Counted from the stretch's first letter, positions 8,149 to 17,796 are shown. The stretch is 64,000 nt of DNA from Anaerotruncus massiliensis (ex Togo et al. 2026) (GCF_900199635.1 NZ_LT962687.1:1411501-1475500), one strand, 5' to 3'. Translations and numbers: made by a program. Notes: generated by a model not told the origin, from the sequence alone.

Positions 8149-9528
8149 TTATTCCTTGCCGATGATGCGGTCCGCGACGTAGAGCCCGTTGGCGGACGCC
8201 TGCGAGAGGGAGCGGGTGAAGCCCGCGCCGTCGCCGACGGCGTAGATGCCGGGGCAGCCGTCGATCTCGAAATCGGTGCACTTGGGGCGCGCCGAATAGT
8301 ATTTGCACTCGATGCCGTAGAGGAGGGTGTCGTAGTTGGCGGTGCCGGGGGAGATCTGGTCGAGCGCGTGGAGGGTCTCGACGATGTTGTCGAGCTGTCG
8401 CTTGGGCATGCAGAGGCTCAAATCGCCCGGTACGGCGGAAAGGGTGGGGCGCACGGTGCCCTGACGCAGGCGTTTCTCATCGGTGCGCCGGCCGAGCTCG
8501 AGGTCGCCGAGCCGCTGGACGAGCACGCTGCCGCCGCTGATGAGGTTGGCCAGGCTCGCGACGTGGCGGGCGTATTCGATCGGCTCGCGGAAGGGCTGGG
8601 TGAAGTTGGTGGTCGAGAGCAGCGCGAAATTGGAGTTCTGCGTCTTGCGCGCCTCGTCGCGGTAGGCGTGGCCGTTGACGGTCAGGACCCCGTTGGTGTT
8701 CTCGGTGACGACCTGACCGCGGTCGTTGAAGCAGAACATGCGGATGATGTCGCCGTAGCCCTTCGAGCGGTAGCGGATTTTCGGCTCGTAGATCTTCTTC
8801 GCAAAGTCCTCCCACACCATCGAGGGCAGCTCGACGCGCACGCCGACGTCCACCTGGTTGTTGTGCAGGGGGATGTCGTTCTCCTCGCACCAGGCGGAGA
8901 AGAAGCGGCTGCCCGCGCGGCCGACGGCGAAGATGATCTTGCCGGCCTCGACGGCCTGCTCGCCCTCCGCGGTTTTGACGGTGAGGATGTGGGACTCCCG
9001 GTCCACGCCGACCACGTCCGCGCCGGTGTGGATTTCCACCCGCTCGGCGAGCGCGTGAATGAGCTTTTTCATCGTCTCGAAGTTGGAGTCGGTGCCCAGG
9101 TGCTTGAGCTGGGCCTGGCTCATGTGCAGGTCGTATTCGAGGCAGCGTTTCTTAAGCTCGTTGCTCGGCTGGAACCGCTCGGTTGTCGCGCCGAATTTGA
9201 CGAGGATCTGATCCGCCTGCTCGATGTAATCGAGCACCGTCTCGTCGGGGAGGAACTCGGTGAGCCAGCCGCCGTATTCGGTACTGATCACGTATTTGCC
9301 GTCCGAAAAGGCGCCCGCGCCCGCGAGCCCCTCCATGATGGCGCAGGATTTGCACTTGACACAGGTGCTCACCTTTTTGGTGATGATCGGGCAGACGCGC
9401 TTTTCGATGGGGCTGCCCTTTTCAAACAGCGCGACCGAAAGGGAGGGCGCGCGTTCCGAAAGGCGCCACGCGGCCATCAGGCCGCCGATGCCGCCGCCGA
9501 TGATGGCGATGTCATACTGCTTTTTCAC
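8149..9528 (-). CDS. NAD(P)/FAD-dependent oxidoreductase of COG2509 type
   Basis: A 459-residue flavoprotein. It begins YDIAIIGGGIGGLMAAWRL, a Rossmann FAD-binding fold, and has a conserved cysteine-rich patch (CVKCKSCAIMEG near residue 57) followed by GAGAFSDGKY, characteristic of the uncharacterised FAD-dependent dehydrogenases of COG2509. The C-terminal GIYAVGDGAGFTRSLSQASANG is the second FAD-contact region. No physiological substrate is established for the family. Start is GTG 9528 with GGAGA 8 bases upstream, 4 bases behind the glycosyltransferase stop, so the two are co-transcribed. Confidence 0.85.
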   Translation of the reverse strand: MKKQYDIAIIGGGIGGLMAAWRLSERAPSLSVALFEKGSPIEKRVCPIITKKVSTCVKCKSCAIMEGLAGAGAFSDGKYVISTEYGGWLTEFLPDETVLDYIEQADQILVKFGATTERFQPSNELKKRCLEYDLHMSQAQLKHLGTDSNFETMKKLIHALAERVEIHTGADVVGVDRESHILTVKTAEGEQAVEAGKIIFAVGRAGSRFFSAWCEENDIPLHNNQVDVGVRVELPSMVWEDFAKKIYEPKIRYRSKGYGDIIRMFCFNDRGQVVTENTNGVLTVNGHAYRDEARKTQNSNFALLSTTNFTQPFREPIEYARHVASLANLISGGSVLVQRLGDLELGRRTDEKRLRQGTVRPTLSAVPGDLSLCMPKRQLDNIVETLHALDQISPGTANYDTLLYGIECKYYSARPKCTDFEIDGCPGIYAVGDGAGFTRSLSQASANGLYVADRIIGKE

Positions 9529-9532
9529 GTGA

Positions 9533-10765
9533 TCAGTCTCCTTTGTTTTGTTTGCGCAGGTGCACCCGGAAGGCGGGCGTCGTCATCAGGCGGGAGCGGC
9601 GCTTTTTGTGCAGCGCGGTGTTATAGACCTTGAGCACGTATTCCGCAAGGTTGACCGCGCCGCTCTGCTGGACCGAGCGCCGAGCGGAGGCGCGCAGGGC
9701 GGAGAGCCTGTCCGCCGGCATGGTTTTGAGCATGCGGATCTTGTCCGCCATGTCCTGCGCGTCGTGGAAGATGTAGCCGTTGACCCCGTCGCGCACCTGC
9801 CCCTCGTTGAGCGGATCGATGATCTGCAGGACGGGCAGGCCCATCGCCATCCCCTCGAGCATGGAGATGGAATCGGTGTCGGAGGTGGAGGCGGTGATAT
9901 AGAAGTCGCACGTCCCCACATAGGGCGGCATGTCCGTGTGGAGCACCTTGCCCGCGAAGGTGACCATGTCGGTGATGCCCAGACGGACGGCCTGTTCCTC
10001 CAGCTCCTCCCGGCAGGGGCCGTCCCCGATGACGAGCAGCCGGATGTTTTCCTCCGGCCGGATGGTTTTTTTCCAGTAGTCGAGCAGCAGGTCGACGCTC
10101 TTCTCCCGGCCGAGCCGCCCGACGAAGAGGCCGACCGTTTCGCCGTGCTGATAGCCGAATTTTTCACGGAAGGCGTTCTTCTTTTCCTCCGGGATCTTTC
10201 CGGGATCGAACATGTCGAGGTCGACGGGGTTCGGGATCACGTTGACCGGCTTATAGACGCCCGCCTTGCGGAAGTATTCCTCGCATTTTTTGGAGGGCCC
10301 GGTGACCTCCTGCGCCAGCTTCGCGAACAGCTTGGTATACTGGTGGGAAAATTTCGTCGCGGCCGGTACGAGCGGCTGGGGCGCGATATAATAGATGTAC
10401 TCGTCGTACATCGTGTGCAGCGTGTAGACGAGCGCGACGCGCAGCACCTTGGCGATCATCATCCCCGACAGCCCGATGCCGAACTCGTTGTGGATATGGA
10501 TGACGTCGGGACGGAACTGATAGACGTATTTGAGCCGCGTGGTGGAGAGCGGCATGGCCACGCCGTAGCCGTAGAAGCGCTTGGAGGTGTGGGCGGGGCA
10601 GTGGAGGACGCCGTCGGAGACATAGTGCCGGCGCGCGGAGGCGTCGGCGGTGACGATCAGGACCTCGTGCCCGAGCTGTTCCAGCCCGTCCTTGAGGGAT
10701 TTGACGTGGGTGACGACCCCGTTGACATGGGGGAGGTAGGTTTCTGTAAAAAGTGCAACACGCAT
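9533..10765 (-). CDS. GT4 family glycosyltransferase, probably diacylglycerol glucosyltransferase type
   Basis: A 410-residue GT-B enzyme. The N-terminus MRVALFTETYLPHVNGVV with VIHIHNEFGIG is the acceptor domain of the CpoA/alMGS-like group that makes glucosyl-diacylglycerol; the C-terminal domain shows VGLFVGRLGREKSVDLLL and the EX7E motif around STSDTDSISMLEGMAMGLPVL, which contacts the nucleotide sugar. Membrane association through basic C-terminal residues (KKRRSR) is likely. Start ATG 10765 has AGGAG 8 bases upstream. The open frame extends to 11008 but lies in the promoter region. Acceptor identity is inferred from similarity only. Confidence 0.85.
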   Translation of the reverse strand: MRVALFTETYLPHVNGVVTHVKSLKDGLEQLGHEVLIVTADASARRHYVSDGVLHCPAHTSKRFYGYGVAMPLSTTRLKYVYQFRPDVIHIHNEFGIGLSGMMIAKVLRVALVYTLHTMYDEYIYYIAPQPLVPAATKFSHQYTKLFAKLAQEVTGPSKKCEEYFRKAGVYKPVNVIPNPVDLDMFDPGKIPEEKKNAFREKFGYQHGETVGLFVGRLGREKSVDLLLDYWKKTIRPEENIRLLVIGDGPCREELEEQAVRLGITDMVTFAGKVLHTDMPPYVGTCDFYITASTSDTDSISMLEGMAMGLPVLQIIDPLNEGQVRDGVNGYIFHDAQDMADKIRMLKTMPADRLSALRASARRSVQQSGAVNLAEYVLKVYNTALHKKRRSRLMTTPAFRVHLRKQNKGD

Positions 10766-10913
10766 GGTACACGCTCCTGTTCCTTTGGCGTTGTGGTCTG
10801 CGGATGCGGATTCAGGCAGCTGCCGGATGATCGCGGGCCCGCTGAGGATAGAACGAGTTTCCACGCGGGATGACTTCACTTGTAACGGCCGCAGATGGGC
10901 CCTGTCTTTCATT

Positions 10914-10942
10914 AGTATAACAATTTTGCACGCAGAAAGCAA
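10914..10942 (-). promoter_or_regulatory. Promoter for glycosyltransferase-FAD oxidoreductase operon
   Basis: Minus-strand TTGCTT (10937-10942), 17-base spacer, TATACT (10914-10919). The 5' leader is about 140 bases; nothing recognisable as a riboswitch is seen in it. Confidence 0.6.
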
Positions 10943-10968
10943 ATCCCGCCGCCCCGGGCGGATTACAT

Positions 10969-10997
10969 TTGCTAAATCGGTCGAAAAGGTGTAAACT
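10969..10997 (+). promoter_or_regulatory. Promoter for pncB
   Basis: TTGCTA (10969-10974), 17-base spacer and TAAACT (10992-10997), each 4 of 6 to consensus, about 45 bases before the pncB start. Confidence 0.5.
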
Positions 10998-11048
10998 ATC
11001 GATGACAACCCGGAGGGGCGCTGAAAGAAAAGGACGAGGTGACACGCA

Positions 11049-12500
11049 ATGCCGATTGATATGAAGCGGAACCTGACGATGCTGACGGATTTCTACGAGA
11101 TTACGATGTCCAACGGCTATCTGGAATATGGGCTCGAGGAGCGCACGGCGGTCTTCGACATGTTCTTCCGGAAGATTCCGGACGACGGAGGTTTCGCAAT
11201 ATTCGCGGGGCTCGAGCAGCTGATCGAGTACATCAAGGATTTGGAATTCACCGAGGAGGACATCGAGTTTCTGCGTGGCAAGGGGCAGTTCAGCGAGGCG
11301 TTCCTGGCCTACCTGAAGAATTTCCGGTTCTCCTGCGACATCTGGTCGATGAGGGAGGGCACGCCGGTGTTCCCCTACGAGCCGGTCGTGGTGGTGCGCG
11401 GCCCGATCATCCAGGCGCAGATGATCGAGACGATGGTGCTGCTCACCATCAACCACCAGTCGCTCGTGGCGACCAAGGCCAACCGCATGTGCCGCGCCGC
11501 CGAGGGGCGGCCGATCTCCGAATTCGGCTCCCGCCGCGCCCAGAGCTACGACGCGGCGATCCTGGGCGCGCGCGCGACCTACATCGGCGGCTGCTCGGCG
11601 ACCGCCTGCGCGATCGCCGACCGCGACTACGGCATTCCCGCGGTGGGCACGATGGCCCACAGCTGGGTGCAGGTGTTCGACAGCGAGTACGACGCCTTCA
11701 AAAACTACGCGCAGGTCTACCCCGACAACTGCATTTTCCTCGTGGACACCTACAACGTCGTCAAGTCGGGCATCCCCAACGCCATCCGCGTTGCGGACGA
11801 GATCCTCAAGCCGATGGGCAAGCGGCCCAAGGCGGTGCGCATCGACAGCGGCGACATCGCCTACCTCTCCAAGAAGGCGCGCCGCATGCTCGACGACGCG
11901 GGCTATCCCGACTGCAAGATCATGGCGACCAACTCGCTCGACGAATACATCATCCGCGACCTGCTGCTCCAGGGCGCGCAGGTCGACCTCTTCGGCGTCG
12001 GCGAAAACCTCATCACAAGCAAGTCCGACCCCGTGTTCGGCGGCGTCTACAAGCTCGCCGCGGTCGAGCGCGGCGGAGTGCTCGTCCCCAAGATCAAGGT
12101 GAGCGAGAGCATCGAAAAGATCACGACCCCCTGCTTCAAGGACGTCTACCGGTTCTACAACCGCGAAACGGGGCAGGCGATCGCCGACTATGTGACGGTG
12201 CGCGGCGAGACGGTCGACGACTCCCAGCCGATCACCATCTTCGATCCGATGGCGACCTGGAAAAAGAAGACGGTTCGCAACTTTACCGCCAAGAGCATCC
12301 TCACCCAGGTGTTCGACAAGGGGAGATGCGTCTACGAGCTGCCCAAGCTCGACGATATCCGCAATTACTGCGCCGACCAGGTGGCCCACCTGTGGGACGA
12401 GGTCAAGCGGTTCGAGCATCCGCACCGCTATTATGTCGACCTGTCCGACCGGCTGTGGAACGAGCGGAACGACCTGCTCGAACGGATCAACGCGGAATAG
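11049..12500 (+). CDS. pncB: Nicotinate phosphoribosyltransferase
   Basis: Makes nicotinate mononucleotide from nicotinate, PRPP and ATP for NAD salvage. The 483-residue protein has the family start NLTMLTDFYEITMSNGY, EFGSRRAQSYDAA near residue 157, and GTMAHSWVQ near residue 200 that contains the histidine phosphorylated during turnover. The segment VRIDSGDIAYLSKKAR is the PRPP-binding region. Start ATG 11049 is preceded by GAGGTGACACGCA. It is monocistronic: a strong terminator follows. Confidence 0.95.
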   Translation: MPIDMKRNLTMLTDFYEITMSNGYLEYGLEERTAVFDMFFRKIPDDGGFAIFAGLEQLIEYIKDLEFTEEDIEFLRGKGQFSEAFLAYLKNFRFSCDIWSMREGTPVFPYEPVVVVRGPIIQAQMIETMVLLTINHQSLVATKANRMCRAAEGRPISEFGSRRAQSYDAAILGARATYIGGCSATACAIADRDYGIPAVGTMAHSWVQVFDSEYDAFKNYAQVYPDNCIFLVDTYNVVKSGIPNAIRVADEILKPMGKRPKAVRIDSGDIAYLSKKARRMLDDAGYPDCKIMATNSLDEYIIRDLLLQGAQVDLFGVGENLITSKSDPVFGGVYKLAAVERGGVLVPKIKVSESIEKITTPCFKDVYRFYNRETGQAIADYVTVRGETVDDSQPITIFDPMATWKKKTVRNFTAKSILTQVFDKGRCVYELPKLDDIRNYCADQVAHLWDEVKRFEHPHRYYVDLSDRLWNERNDLLERINAE

Positions 12501-12513
12501 AAAAAATATTTGT

Positions 12514-12554
12514 ACGCGGGACGCGGCTTTTGCCGTGTCCCGCGTGTTTTTTTT
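12514..12554 (+). terminator. Terminator behind pncB
   Basis: Fourteen-base-pair stem (12514-12527 with 12532-12545, one G-U) around TTTT, followed by eight T. Confidence 0.9.
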
Positions 12555-12714
12555 GCTGTGCCCCCTGCACAAACGGACAGAGCGGCTCGGCGTGGGTTTT
12601 GTGTAGGGGAGCCAGCCCTGTCTGCCGGTTAAAGAATTGTTTACAAAGTACAAGCCGATAATTTTGGATAATCTGTACAAATTCGGAAAAAGGAAAAGAA
12701 TTGATGGCCTGATA
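12555..12714. other. Non-coding stretch upstream of the liv promoter
   Basis: Between the pncB terminator and the liv promoter nothing codes. The left part is mixed composition, the right part is AT-rich (TTTACAAAG near 12640, GGATAATC near 12666) and might hold a second, weaker promoter. Confidence 0.4.
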
Positions 12715-12742
12715 TTGCTTTTTTCAGGATTTTTGATATAAT
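12715..12742 (+). promoter_or_regulatory. Promoter of the liv operon
   Basis: TTGCTT (12715-12720), 16-base spacer, TATAAT (12737-12742). Predicted transcription start near 12749, 73 bases before livJ. Confidence 0.7.
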
Positions 12743-12754
12743 GATGTGTATGCA

Positions 12755-12778
12755 GTGGGAATACAATTGTATTTCCAC
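12755..12778. promoter_or_regulatory. Palindromic operator candidate in the liv leader
   Basis: A 24-base dyad centred between 12766 and 12767: the core AATACAATTGTATT (12760-12773) is perfectly self-complementary and is extended by GTGG/CCAC arms with one mismatch. It begins about six bases after the predicted transcription start, a usual repressor position. The regulator is unknown. Confidence 0.55.
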
Positions 12779-12821
12779 CGCTGAATTCCGACAATTATTT
12801 CAAAATTGGGAGGAAAGATTT

Positions 12822-14048
12822 ATGAAGAGAGTTTTAGCGATTGTCCTGTCGGCCGTTATGGCGCTGACCCTTCTGGCCGGCTGCGGCGACAACAGCACGC
12901 CCGCGCCGGCTCCCGCCGGCGATAACGCGGCCCCGGCGGCCGACGCGGCCCCCGCGGCGGGCGGCGACGTCATCAAGATCGGCGTCTTCGAGCCGCAGAC
13001 GGGTGAGAACGGCGGCGGCGGCCTCCAGGAGGTCTATGGCATCCGCTATGCCAACCAGCAGTTCCCGACCGTCAAGGTGGGCGACAAGGAATATAAGATT
13101 GAACTGGTCGAGGCGGACAACAAGTCCGACAAGACCGAGGCGGTCACCGCCGCGCAGAGCCTGATCAGCGCGGGCTGCTCGGTCATCCTCGGCTCCTACG
13201 GCTCGGGCGTTTCGATCGCGGCGGGCGAGATCTTCTCCGACGCGCAGGTCCCGGCCATCGGCTGCTCCTGCACCAACCCGCAGGTCACGCTGGGCAACGA
13301 CTTCTACTATCGCGTCTGCTTCCTCGATCCCTTCCAGGGCACCGTGATGGCGAACTACGCGGCGCAGGACGGCGCCAAGACCGCGGCGGTCATCACCCAG
13401 CTGGGCGACGACTATTCCTCCGGTCTCGGCAACTTCTTCAAAAACGCGTTCGTCAAGCTGGTCGGCGAGGACTCCATCGTTGCGGAGGAGCAGTTCCAGA
13501 CCAACCAGACCGACTTCAAGGCGATCCTCACCAACATCAAGGCCGCGAACCCGGACGTCATTTTTGCTCCGTCCTCCATCGCGACCGCTCCGCTGATCAT
13601 CAAGCAGGCCCGTGAGCTGGGCATCACCGCGAAGATCATGGCCGGCGACACCTGGGAGAACGGCTCGATCATCGAGAACGCGGGCGCCGACGCCGAGGGC
13701 GTGACGCTGTCCACCTTCTTCGACGAGGGCGACACCTCCAACGCGGTTGCCACCGACTTCATCAAGGGCTTCAAGGAGTATCTCGTGGCCAACGGCCAGG
13801 ACGAGATCATCCCGGCCGTCTCCGCGCTGGGCTACGACGCCTACCTCGCGGCCGTCAAGGCGATCGAGACCGCGGGCTCCACCGATCCCGTCGCCATCCG
13901 CGACGCGCTCAAGGGCGTGGAGTTCGAGGGCGTGACGGGCGCCATCTCCTTCGACGAGAACGGCGACGCCAACAAGGACAAAGCCTTCATCAAGGTTGTT
14001 GAGAACGGCCAGTTCAAGTTCCTCAAGACCGTCTCCGTCGGCGAATAA
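12822..14048 (+). CDS. livJ: Branched-chain amino-acid ABC transporter substrate-binding lipoprotein
   Basis: A 408-residue LivJ/LivK-type periplasmic-binding-fold type I protein anchored outside the membrane. The signal peptide ends in the lipobox LLAGC (Cys at residue 23), followed by an Ala/Pro-rich linker of about 25 residues. The mature domain starts IKIGVFEPQTGENG and contains SLISAGCSVILGSYGSG and ITQLGDDYSSGLG, typical of the family. Ligand probably a branched-chain or related amino acid; specificity cannot be read. Start ATG 12822 has GGGAGGAAAG upstream; an open frame to 12741 covers the operator and is not translated. It heads a five-gene operon. Confidence 0.93.
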   Translation: MKRVLAIVLSAVMALTLLAGCGDNSTPAPAPAGDNAAPAADAAPAAGGDVIKIGVFEPQTGENGGGGLQEVYGIRYANQQFPTVKVGDKEYKIELVEADNKSDKTEAVTAAQSLISAGCSVILGSYGSGVSIAAGEIFSDAQVPAIGCSCTNPQVTLGNDFYYRVCFLDPFQGTVMANYAAQDGAKTAAVITQLGDDYSSGLGNFFKNAFVKLVGEDSIVAEEQFQTNQTDFKAILTNIKAANPDVIFAPSSIATAPLIIKQARELGITAKIMAGDTWENGSIIENAGADAEGVTLSTFFDEGDTSNAVATDFIKGFKEYLVANGQDEIIPAVSALGYDAYLAAVKAIETAGSTDPVAIRDALKGVEFEGVTGAISFDENGDANKDKAFIKVVENGQFKFLKTVSVGE

Positions 14049-14065
14049 TCCGGAATCTCTGAACA

Positions 14066-14098
14066 GCAGGGCGGGGGACGGCTCGTCTCCCGCCCTGC
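14066..14098 (+). other. Intercistronic hairpin between livJ and livH
   Basis: GCAGGGCGGGGGAC pairs with GTCTCCCGCCCTGC (one G-U) around a five-base loop; there is no U tract. Such stems commonly protect the 3' end of the abundant binding-protein message while letting part of the transcription continue. Confidence 0.6.
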
Positions 14099-14195
14099 CG
14101 ATTCCCGCATCCCTCGCCCGCATGCGCCGCATAACCGATGCGCGCGTACCGTTTGTGCGGTATTGAACCATGCTATAGTTTGGGGGCTTTTGCAC

Positions 14196-15077
14196 ATGAG
14201 TCTGACAACCATTTTGCAGCATTGCCTGACCGGGATCTCGCTGGGCGGCGCATACGCGCTGATCGCCATCGGGTATACGATGGTCTATGGCATCCTGCGC
14301 CTGATCAACTTCGCCCACGGCGATATTTTCATGATGGCGGGATATTTTATGATCTTCGCCATGGCGAGCTTCCCCTGGCAGGTCGCCATCCCCCTCGTGA
14401 TCGTCGGCACCATCGTGATGGGCGTCGTCATCGAGCGGGTGGCCTACAAGCCGCTGCGCACCGCGCCGCGTATGTCGATCATGATCTCCGCGATCGGCGT
14501 CTCCTACCTGCTCCAGAACCTGGCTACATATCTTTTCACCGCGATTCCCCGCGGATACCCCGAGATCCCCTTCCTGAAGAAGATTTTCCACATCGGGGCG
14601 CTCTCCGCGTCGCTGGTCACCTTCCTGACCCCCGTGCTCACCATCCTGCTTGTGATCTTTTTGATGCTGCTCATCAAAAAGACCAAGGTCGGCATGGCGA
14701 TGCGCGCCGTCAGCAAGGACTTTGAGACCTCCCAGCTGATGGGCATTAAGATCAACAACATCATCAGCGCCACCTTTGTGATCGGTTCGGCGCTGGCCGC
14801 GGTGGGTTCGATCCTCTATTTCACCGACCGTATGTCGGTGACCCCCTTCTCCGGCACCCTGCCGGGCCTCAAATGCTTTGTCGCGGCGGTGTTCGGCGGC
14901 ATCGGGAGCATCCCCGGCGCGGTCGTGGGCGGCTTTGTGATCGGCATCGCCGAGACGCTGCTCGTCGCGATGGGCTATTCGACCTTCAGCGACGCGTTTA
15001 CCTTCCTTCTGCTGATCGTCATGTTGCTGTTCAGGCCGACCGGCCTCTTCGGCGAAAAAAGTACGGATAAGGTGTGA
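14196..15077 (+). CDS. livH: Branched-chain amino-acid ABC transporter permease LivH
   Basis: A 293-residue integral membrane permease with about eight hydrophobic segments. The N-terminal GISLGGAYALIAIGYTMVYGIL and the NFAHGDIFM segments are the family signature, as is GLKCFVAAVFGGIGSIPGA near residue 227. Start ATG 14196 has GGGGG 9 bases upstream; a TTG at 14163 is an unlikely longer start. It forms the membrane channel with LivM. The stop overlaps a GTG start for livM. Confidence 0.93.
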   Translation: MSLTTILQHCLTGISLGGAYALIAIGYTMVYGILRLINFAHGDIFMMAGYFMIFAMASFPWQVAIPLVIVGTIVMGVVIERVAYKPLRTAPRMSIMISAIGVSYLLQNLATYLFTAIPRGYPEIPFLKKIFHIGALSASLVTFLTPVLTILLVIFLMLLIKKTKVGMAMRAVSKDFETSQLMGIKINNIISATFVIGSALAAVGSILYFTDRMSVTPFSGTLPGLKCFVAAVFGGIGSIPGAVVGGFVIGIAETLLVAMGYSTFSDAFTFLLLIVMLLFRPTGLFGEKSTDKV

Positions 15078-15082
15078 CGCAT

Positions 15083-16243
15083 ATGAAAAAGGGTACAAAG
15101 CGCATCTGCTCCCTCGTGCTCCTCGTGCTGATCGCCTTGCTGCTGTTCTGGCTTGAGGCGAACAAGAGCGGGCAGGGGATGCTGATCTCCATCCTGCAAA
15201 AGAGCGCCATTCTGGCGATCGTCGCCGTTTCGATGAACCTGCTCAACGGCTTTACCGGCCTCTTTTCGCTGGGCCAGGCGGGCTTCATGTCGATCGGCGC
15301 CTATATCACGGCAATCCTGACCATCCCGGTTGTCAACCTGGACGGCGTCTACTATATGAACGGCGTGGCCCCCTGGGTGCGCGCGCTCAAAGAGGGGATG
15401 GAGGCCGGCCCCTCGTGGCTCCAGTCGGTCTATCCCTTCCTCGCGCTCATCGTCGGCGGCCTGGTCGCCGCCGGCTTCGCGGCGCTCATCGGCATCCCGG
15501 TGCTGCGCCTCAAGAGCGACTACCTCGCAATCGCGACCCTCGGCTTCTCCGAGATCATCCGCGCGATCTTTTCGAGCCCCCAGATGGACACAATTACCAA
15601 CGGCTCCTACGGGCTCAACAAGGTGCCCACCTTCCCGAAATTCTTCGGGCTGCCCTCCCTCTTTACCCCCTTCATCATCGCGGGGGTCACCATCGCGCTG
15701 ATGGTGCTGCTGATCAACTCCTCCTACGGCCGCGCCTTCAAGGCGATCCGCGAGGACGAGGTCGCCGCCGAGGCGATGGGCATCAGCCTCTTCCGGCACA
15801 AGGAGCTCTCCTTTGTGGTCAGCTCCTTCTTCACCGCGATTTCGGGCGGCCTGCTCGCGATGTTCATGCGCTCGATCGAGGCCAAGACCTTCAGCATCGC
15901 GCTCACCTACGACATCCTGCTCATCGTCGTCATCGGCGGCATCGGCAGCGTTTCGGGGAGCGTGCTCTCCGCCTTCCTCGTCACCGCGAGCAAGGAGTGG
16001 TGGCTGCGCTTCTTCGACCAGCCGCTGACGATCGGCGGCTGGCAGGTGCCCCTCTTCCGCACCGGCTTCCGCATGGTCATCTTCTCGATCCTGCTGATGG
16101 CGGTCGTGCTCTTCTACCGCAGGGGCATCATGGGAAACAGCGAATTCAGCTGGGACGGCGTTGCCCGTCTCCCGGGCCGGATCAAGGGTTGGTTCTCCCG
16201 TAAGCGGCCCGCCCACGAAGCAGCGGGGGGTGACGGGATATGA
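15083..16243 (+). CDS. livM: Branched-chain amino-acid ABC transporter permease LivM
   Basis: A 386-residue permease with about nine to ten hydrophobic segments. Signature elements: [25 protein letters not shown] near residue 50 and [21 protein letters not shown] near residue 275; [14 protein letters not shown] is the EAA-like coupling region. ATG 15083 follows AAGG; GTG 15074, overlapping the livH stop as GTGA, is the alternative and would add three residues. Stop overlaps livG by 4 bases. Confidence 0.93.
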   Translation: MKKGTKRICSLVLLVLIALLLFWLEANKSGQGMLISILQKSAILAIVAVSMNLLNGFTGLFSLGQAGFMSIGAYITAILTIPVVNLDGVYYMNGVAPWVRALKEGMEAGPSWLQSVYPFLALIVGGLVAAGFAALIGIPVLRLKSDYLAIATLGFSEIIRAIFSSPQMDTITNGSYGLNKVPTFPKFFGLPSLFTPFIIAGVTIALMVLLINSSYGRAFKAIREDEVAAEAMGISLFRHKELSFVVSSFFTAISGGLLAMFMRSIEAKTFSIALTYDILLIVVIGGIGSVSGSVLSAFLVTASKEWWLRFFDQPLTIGGWQVPLFRTGFRMVIFSILLMAVVLFYRRGIMGNSEFSWDGVARLPGRIKGWFSRKRPAHEAAGGDGI

Positions 16244-17082
16244 GCGGACATGTGCTGGAACTCCAAAACCTCACCATGCAGTTCGGCGGCGTGGTCGCGG
16301 TCGACGATTTGTCGATGTATGTGGACAAAGGGGAGATCGTCGCGCTGATTGGGCCGAACGGCGCGGGCAAGACGACCGCCTTCAACATGATCACCGGCGT
16401 CTACGCCCCGACCAACGGAGCGATCTTTTTCAACGGCGAGCAGATCATCTCCAACCACCCGCAGGGGAATATGAAGAAGCTCTACCAGGGCGGCAGCGCG
16501 GGCAAGTTCCCGAACGTCATGGTGAAGCTCCCCGACGTGATCACAAAGCTGGGCATCGCCCGGACGTTTCAGAACATCCGGCTTTTCAAGGACCTGACGG
16601 TCTTTGAAAATGTCCTGATCGCCAAGCATATGCGCTCCAAGGCGGGCGTCTTTGCCGCGACCTTCCGCCTCAACGCGAAGGAGGAGCGGGCGATGCGCGC
16701 CGAGACGATGCGCCTTTTGGAGATCCTTGAGCTTGCGGACCTCCGGGACGAGACGGCGAGCAACCTGCCCTACGGCAAGCAGCGCCGCCTGGAGATCGCC
16801 CGCGCGCTCGCGACCGAGCCGAGCCTGCTTCTGCTCGACGAGCCCGCGGCGGGCATGAACCCGCAGGAGACCGCCGAGCTGACCGCGTTTATCAAGCAGA
16901 TCCGCGACGACTTCAAGCTGACCGTCTTTATGATCGAGCACCACATGGACCTGGTCATGGAGATTTCCGACCGCATCTACGTGCTCGACTTCGGCAAGCT
17001 CATCGCGGCGGGCACGCCCGACGAGGTACAGAACAACCAGCGCGTGATCGACGCGTATTTGGGGGTGGCCGACGATGCTTAA
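16240..17082 (+). CDS. livG: Branched-chain amino-acid ABC transporter ATPase LivG
   Basis: A 280-residue ABC ATPase. Walker [17 protein letters not shown] near residue 37, a LivG-specific insertion before TFQNIRLF, signature segment [16 protein letters not shown] (the LivG form of LSGGQ), Walker [14 protein letters not shown] and switch histidine [10 protein letters not shown]. Its start codon overlaps livM (ATGA). Works with LivF as the heterodimeric motor. Confidence 0.95.
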   Translation: MSGHVLELQNLTMQFGGVVAVDDLSMYVDKGEIVALIGPNGAGKTTAFNMITGVYAPTNGAIFFNGEQIISNHPQGNMKKLYQGGSAGKFPNVMVKLPDVITKLGIARTFQNIRLFKDLTVFENVLIAKHMRSKAGVFAATFRLNAKEERAMRAETMRLLEILELADLRDETASNLPYGKQRRLEIARALATEPSLLLLDEPAAGMNPQETAELTAFIKQIRDDFKLTVFMIEHHMDLVMEISDRIYVLDFGKLIAAGTPDEVQNNQRVIDAYLGVADDA

Positions 17083-17782
17083 CATCAGCAACCTGAAGGT
17101 GAATTACGGCGGCATCGAGGCTGTCAAGGGGATATCCTTTACTGTTCCGGAGAAGAGCATCGTGACGCTCATCGGCGCGAACGGCGCGGGCAAGAGCACC
17201 ACGCTGCGCGCGATCGCCGGACTGGTCCCCATCAAGGGGGGCACGATCGAGTTTTTGGGCAAACAGATCAGCGGTCTGCCGAGCGAAAAGATTGTCGGCA
17301 CGGGCATCACCCTCGTCCCCGAGGGCAGGCGGGTCTTTCCCGACCTCACGGTGCTTGAAAATATCAAAATCGGCGCCTACCTGCGCAAGGATGACCTGAC
17401 CGACGATATCAATTGGGTCTACGACCTCTTTCCGAGGCTCAAGGAGCGCTCCTGGCAGCTCGCGGGCACCCTCTCGGGCGGCGAGCAGCAGATGCTCGCG
17501 GTCGGGCGCGCCCTCATGAGCCGCCCCAAGCTCATCATGATGGATGAGCCGTCGCTCGGCCTCGCGCCCCTCATCGTGCAGGGAATCTTCGACATCATCA
17601 AGGAGATCAACCGGCAGGGGGTCACCATCCTGCTCATCGAGCAGAACGCGAACCTCGCGCTGCGCGCCGCCGACTACGGCTATGTGCTCGAGACGGGCAA
17701 CATCACGCTGGACGGCACCGGCGCCGAGCTGCTCGAAAACGAGGACGTGAAAGCCGCCTATCTCGGCAAAAAGAAAAAATGA
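17075..17782 (+). CDS. livF: Branched-chain amino-acid ABC transporter ATPase LivF
   Basis: A 235-residue ABC ATPase with Walker A GANGAGKSTTLRAI, LVPEGRRVFPDLTV (family Q-loop region), signature LSGGEQQMLAVGRAL, Walker B LIMMDEPSLGLAP and the switch region LLIEQNANLAL. It overlaps livG by 8 bases and ends the operon before a strong terminator. Confidence 0.95.
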   Translation: MLNISNLKVNYGGIEAVKGISFTVPEKSIVTLIGANGAGKSTTLRAIAGLVPIKGGTIEFLGKQISGLPSEKIVGTGITLVPEGRRVFPDLTVLENIKIGAYLRKDDLTDDINWVYDLFPRLKERSWQLAGTLSGGEQQMLAVGRALMSRPKLIMMDEPSLGLAPLIVQGIFDIIKEINRQGVTILLIEQNANLALRAADYGYVLETGNITLDGTGAELLENEDVKAAYLGKKKK

Positions 17783-17796
17783 ACAGGGAACCAAAA

